From Dehalococcoidales bacterium (lineage in GTDB: Bacteria > Chloroflexota > Dehalococcoidia > Dehalococcoidales > UBA2162): 64,000 bases of DNA. The stretch is from assembly GCA_030690265.1 (NCBI GenBank), contig JAUYHA010000081.1, positions 1-64,000 on the forward strand, read 5' to 3'. Within the stretch, counting starts at the first letter, position 1; every line of letters starts with the position of its first letter. Shown in pieces: positions 61,455 through 64,000 of the stretch. The notes under the pieces were generated by a model. That model was not told where the DNA came from. It was given only the letters and a program-made list of their open reading frames with translations, and ran no database searches. A program made the translations under genes and the position numbers.

Positions 61455-62354
61455 ATGTTTAATATTGTCAGCAAAAGGTTCTGGTTCTTTCTTGCTTCCG
61501 GTATAGTAATACTTGCCGGTATTATTTCTATGACTACCTTCGGCCGTCTCAAGGCTGGTATTGAATTTAGCAGTGGTTCAATAATGACGGTTAACTTCGA
61601 GCAGGAAGTAACCAAAACCAGATTAGAAGAGGAACTGGCTGGTCTAGGCTATACCAATGTCATCATTCAACGGGCGGGAGAAAACGACTGGCTCATCCGT
61701 CTACCTGAACTGACCGCTCAGGCTAAGAGCGAACTGGGGACCGGGTTAACCGCTGCCCTGGGTCATTTTGAAATCCGGGAGTTTGATTCTGTTTCACCAA
61801 TGATAGCCACTGAGACGGTGCGGACGGCGGGTATAGCCGTAGCCATAGCTACTATCGGCATACTCCTCTACGTTACCTGGGTCTTTCGCCGCATGCCCCA
61901 TCCATTCCGCTACGGCACCTGCGCCATCATTGCCCTGATTCATGACGCCCTGGTGGCAATAACGGTTTTTTCTATCCTCAGCGGCGTAATGGGATGGGAA
62001 GTTAACCTGATGTTTGTTATCGGCATCCTGACGGTTATCGGCTACAGTATCAATGATACCGTCGTCATCTTCGATAGAATACGGGAGAACCTGACTATAG
62101 ACATCAAAGCTGACTTTGAGACCATCGTCAATAACAGTCTCGTCGAGACATTACCCCGTTCCTTGAATACGAGCTTGACTACAGCTTTTGTCGTTTTAGC
62201 CCTGATACTCTTCGTCGGGGCATCAATTCAAAACTTTGCCGTGCCTCTGCTCACCGGCATCATTACTGGCACCTATAGCTCAATCGGCATTGCCTCTCCC
62301 CTCCTGGTTGTCTGGCAGAAAGGGGAATGGCGAAGGTTTATTCCCGGTGCTTGA
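61455..62354 (+). CDS. secF: Protein translocase subunit SecF
   Basis: 299 residues. GIEFSSGSIMTVNF at about 35-48, the short periplasmic domain, and five membrane helices after it including GYSINDTVVIFDRIREN, the SecF hallmark, and SLNTSLTT. Forms the SecDF complex with the preceding gene. GTGAGGAGAAA precedes the ATG. Its stop codon overlaps the -35 hexamer of the next promoter. Confidence 0.95.
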   Translation: MFNIVSKRFWFFLASGIVILAGIISMTTFGRLKAGIEFSSGSIMTVNFEQEVTKTRLEEELAGLGYTNVIIQRAGENDWLIRLPELTAQAKSELGTGLTAALGHFEIREFDSVSPMIATETVRTAGIAVAIATIGILLYVTWVFRRMPHPFRYGTCAIIALIHDALVAITVFSILSGVMGWEVNLMFVIGILTVIGYSINDTVVIFDRIRENLTIDIKADFETIVNNSLVETLPRSLNTSLTTAFVVLALILFVGASIQNFAVPLLTGIITGTYSSIGIASPLLVVWQKGEWRRFIPGA

Positions 62355-62379
62355 CACGCCCCCGGTATTAGGTTATAAT
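62351..62379 (+). promoter_or_regulatory. Perfect sigma-70 promoter for the metal exporter
   Basis: TTGACA (62351-62356) and TATAAT (62374-62379) are both perfect and 17 bases apart. The -35 overlaps the secF stop codon. Transcription should start near 62386, exactly at the 5' edge of the riboswitch. Confidence 0.9.
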
Positions 62380-62385
62380 TGAAAA

Positions 62386-62484
62386 ACTGGAGCAGGCAGC
62401 CCTAGGCAACTCAGGGAGTGTCCGGGCCTCTTATTCGGCAGCGGTTTTGAATCCGTGGGACCTGAAGTCCCACGGTTTTTTTTT
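62386..62484 (+). promoter_or_regulatory. NiCo (czcD) riboswitch
   Basis: The leader of the cation exporter carries the conserved blocks of the Ni2+/Co2+ riboswitch in order: GCAGGCA (62392-62398), CCGGGC (62422-62427), GGCAGCGG (62437-62444) and CCGTGGGAC (62453-62461). Two further hairpins lie between them. CCGTGGGAC is at once the last aptamer strand (pairing back to GCGG) and the left arm of an intrinsic terminator. Metal binding would hold it in the aptamer and allow readthrough. Identified from memory of the family consensus, supported by the CDF gene downstream. Confidence 0.8.
62453..62484 (+). terminator. Riboswitch-controlled intrinsic terminator
   Basis: CCGTGGGAC (62453-62461) and GTCCCACGG (62467-62475) make a perfect 9-bp stem with loop CTGAA, followed by nine T residues (62476-62484). 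A textbook intrinsic terminator in the leader of the metal exporter gene, 55 bases before its start. Confidence 0.95.
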
Positions 62485-62539
62485 GCTCTCCGAAAACAGG
62501 AACGAGTATGCCTACAAAAACTCGTAAAGGTGATGAAAA

Positions 62540-63508
62540 TTGTTTTCTACAAAAACTGGCGCCGCTAAGCTGGCCCTTCTGGTTGTCATCGGGCTGATTA
62601 CCTTCAAAGCAATAGTAGCCTTCCTGACCGGGAGCATCAGTATTATTGCCCAGACGGTAGATAGTTTCCTTGACCTGATAGCCATATCGCTAATCGGCTT
62701 CGCCATCACTGTTGCCAGCCGCCCGGCTGATGAGGAGCATCCCTTCGCTCACGGCAAAGTGGAGGGCATCGCTGCCGGAGCCCAGGCGGCAATGATTGCT
62801 GCTGCCGGTGGCTGGATAATCTATTCGGCTTTCCAGCGGATAATAGCCGGTAGCGAGATAGAGCTAACCGAGGCAGGGATGGGCATAATGCTGGTCTCCA
62901 TCGTAGTCAGCATCTTCCTTTCCCGTCACCTGCTCAAGGTAGCCCGGGCTACGAGTTCAATAGCCCTTGAGGCAGCAGCTCATAATATCGCGGCAGATGT
63001 CTACTCCGCTGCCGGAGTGCTGGTGGCACTGACCGCAATACGCTTTAGTGGACTCAATATCCTTGACCCCATTGTCGCCCTGGGAGTGTCTCTGTTAATC
63101 CTGAAAGCCGCTTATGATGTCCTGAAGAAGTCATTCGGTGAACTGGTGGATGTCAGGTTACCCAAAGAAGAAGAGGACGCAATACTCGCTTCCATCACCG
63201 AGCATACCAGCCAGCTTGCCGGCTTCCATAAAGTGCGCACCCGCCGGGCAGGGAGCCAGCGCTTCATTGACCTCCACCTGATGATGCCCAGGAACGTCGG
63301 CCTGGAGGAAGCCCACCAGATGTGCGACCATCTGGAGACCGATATCAGCACCAAATTTCCCGATTCCAGCGTTACCATTCATGTCGAGCCCTGTGACGGG
63401 GGATGTAATAATTGCCAGGTTTCTACCTGCAGTCTCAGATTAGGTGTAAGGCTTGAAGAAGATGTAAGACTTGAAGAAGAAGGCCGGAGTTCGAATGACA
63501 CTGACTAG
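62540..63508 (+). CDS. Cation diffusion facilitator, probable Ni/Co exporter
   Basis: 322 residues from a TTG supported by AAGGTGAT. Six membrane helices; metal-site residues D41 and D45 (TVDSFLD) and H148 and D153 (HNIAAD), and the conserved HPFAHGKVE at 67-75. A dimerisation-type cytoplasmic domain spans about 205-283. An unusual tail follows with C285, C289, C292 and C297, then RLGVRLEEDVRLEEEGR. The first metal-site pair is D-x3-D and the second H-x4-D. The Ni/Co riboswitch upstream points to nickel or cobalt as substrate. Its stop overlaps the converging LysE gene. Confidence 0.9.
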   Translation: MFSTKTGAAKLALLVVIGLITFKAIVAFLTGSISIIAQTVDSFLDLIAISLIGFAITVASRPADEEHPFAHGKVEGIAAGAQAAMIAAAGGWIIYSAFQRIIAGSEIELTEAGMGIMLVSIVVSIFLSRHLLKVARATSSIALEAAAHNIAADVYSAAGVLVALTAIRFSGLNILDPIVALGVSLLILKAAYDVLKKSFGELVDVRLPKEEEDAILASITEHTSQLAGFHKVRTRRAGSQRFIDLHLMMPRNVGLEEAHQMCDHLETDISTKFPDSSVTIHVEPCDGGCNNCQVSTCSLRLGVRLEEDVRLEEEGRSSNDTD

Positions 63509-64000
63509 ACCACCAGGCGGATACCCGATATCAGAAACCAGCCGCCGAACCCGATAAGCAGGAGACTGCAGCCAATAAACAACCTTTCTTGAACCTTCAG
63601 TCCCCAGAGCGAGTGAGTCCGATAGAATACCATTGAAACCAGCGAAAGCCAGGCAAGGTCACAGAGCCAGTGCACTAAAACAAGCAGAATTAAACCAGCC
63701 ATGCCAAAACCCAGGAATTTCATCACCAGCATACTGCCGATAGTTGCCCACCAGAGCAGGAAATAGGGGTTAAAGCCGCTTGTGAATACCCCGGCGGTAA
63801 CGGCACCGTAGAGTGAATCCTTACCTTTCTGCACCACCTCAGCCCGGGCTCGAAACATGGCTATCCCCATCCAGATAATCATAGCCCCACCGAGTACGCT
63901 CAGGACAAGCTGCACGGTGTTATTTTCAAAGAAGCGGGCAAAGCCAAAGTATATCAGCAATATCAGAGGCACTTCTATTACAGCGTGGCCAAGGGATACC
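63505..64000 (-). CDS. LysE/RhtB-family exporter (partial)
   Basis: Runs off the right edge: the frame stays open past the GTG at 63972, and the upstream codons read SLGHAVIEVPLILLIYFG, a LysE-family helix, so the N-terminus lies outside the window. About five membrane helices are visible, with TAGVFTSGFNPYFLLWWATIG as the family signature segment. LysE-type proteins export amino acids or related small molecules; substrate unknown. The 3' end overlaps the CDF gene by four bases (63505-63508), tail to tail. Confidence 0.85.
   Translation of the reverse strand, partial: VSLGHAVIEVPLILLIYFGFARFFENNTVQLVLSVLGGAMIIWMGIAMFRARAEVVQKGKDSLYGAVTAGVFTSGFNPYFLLWWATIGSMLVMKFLGFGMAGLILLVLVHWLCDLAWLSLVSMVFYRTHSLWGLKVQERLFIGCSLLLIGFGGWFLISGIRLVV

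Noticed and set aside
62386-62484. Small SRP RNA or 6S RNA
   Set aside because: The GGAAGGAAGCAGCC-type SRP loop is absent and the length is too short for 6S. The conserved blocks and terminator fit a NiCo riboswitch better.

Overview
The window looks like a chromosomal segment of a Chloroflexota bacterium, most likely class Dehalococcoidia. The evidence is indirect: the division cluster keeps mraZ, rsmH, ftsA and ftsZ but has no ftsL, ftsI or mur gene, as expected for a lineage without peptidoglycan. It sits next to a large S-layer or glycan type locus with a bacterial STT3/AglB-like oligosaccharyltransferase and other archaeal-looking membrane proteins. No rRNA, tRNA, CRISPR array, transposase or phage gene was seen.

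Layout. 1-4.5 kb: repeat remnants, then a division operon (mraZ with four 10-bp-phased MraZ boxes, rsmH, ftsA, ftsZ) closed by a hairpin. 4.7-9.7 kb: a PIG-L deacetylase, a tandem GNAT protein, an MshA-like glycosyltransferase, a CelD/BioF2-like acyltransferase and a DinB protein, which together resemble a low-molecular-weight thiol locus. 9.7-12.4 kb: the STT3-like protein and a small XRE regulator. 12.4-33.3 kb: a plus-strand run of about 20 genes (polyprenyl-phosphate hexose synthases, UDP-GlcNAc 2-epimerase, sugar epimerases/dehydratases, glycosyltransferases, a TPP-dependent E1 pair, two DegT aminotransferases, acetyl- and deacetylases, two B12-type radical SAM enzymes). 33.2-38.1 kb: UPF0104-, GT39- and DUF2206-like membrane proteins, the last interrupted by an amber codon. 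38.2-57.9 kb: a converging minus-strand run with nucleotide-sugar dehydrogenase and epimerase, glycosyltransferases, a PhnDCE-type importer flanked by three LicC/PntC-like nucleotidyltransferases (one with an N-terminal C2H2 zinc finger), a LicD-like transferase, Wzm/Wzt exporter, split transketolase, an Fcl homologue lacking its reductase residues, a third radical SAM enzyme and a HddA-like sugar kinase. 58.1-64 kb: a second small XRE regulator, a tRNA nucleotidyltransferase, secD, secF, a Ni/Co riboswitch controlling a cation diffusion facilitator, and a partial LysE-family exporter.

How it may work together. The 9.7-57.9 kb block plausibly builds nucleotide sugars (amino, uronic, deoxy or branched), assembles them on a polyprenyl carrier, exports the product by Wzm/Wzt and transfers glycans to surface proteins by STT3. 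The 44.6-50.4 kb part suggests an extra step: uptake of a phosphonate or phospho-compound, its CTP-type activation and its attachment to glycan by LicD. That salvage-type phospho(no)glycan route is inferred from gene content only. Several dispersed repeat families punctuate the intergenic gaps.
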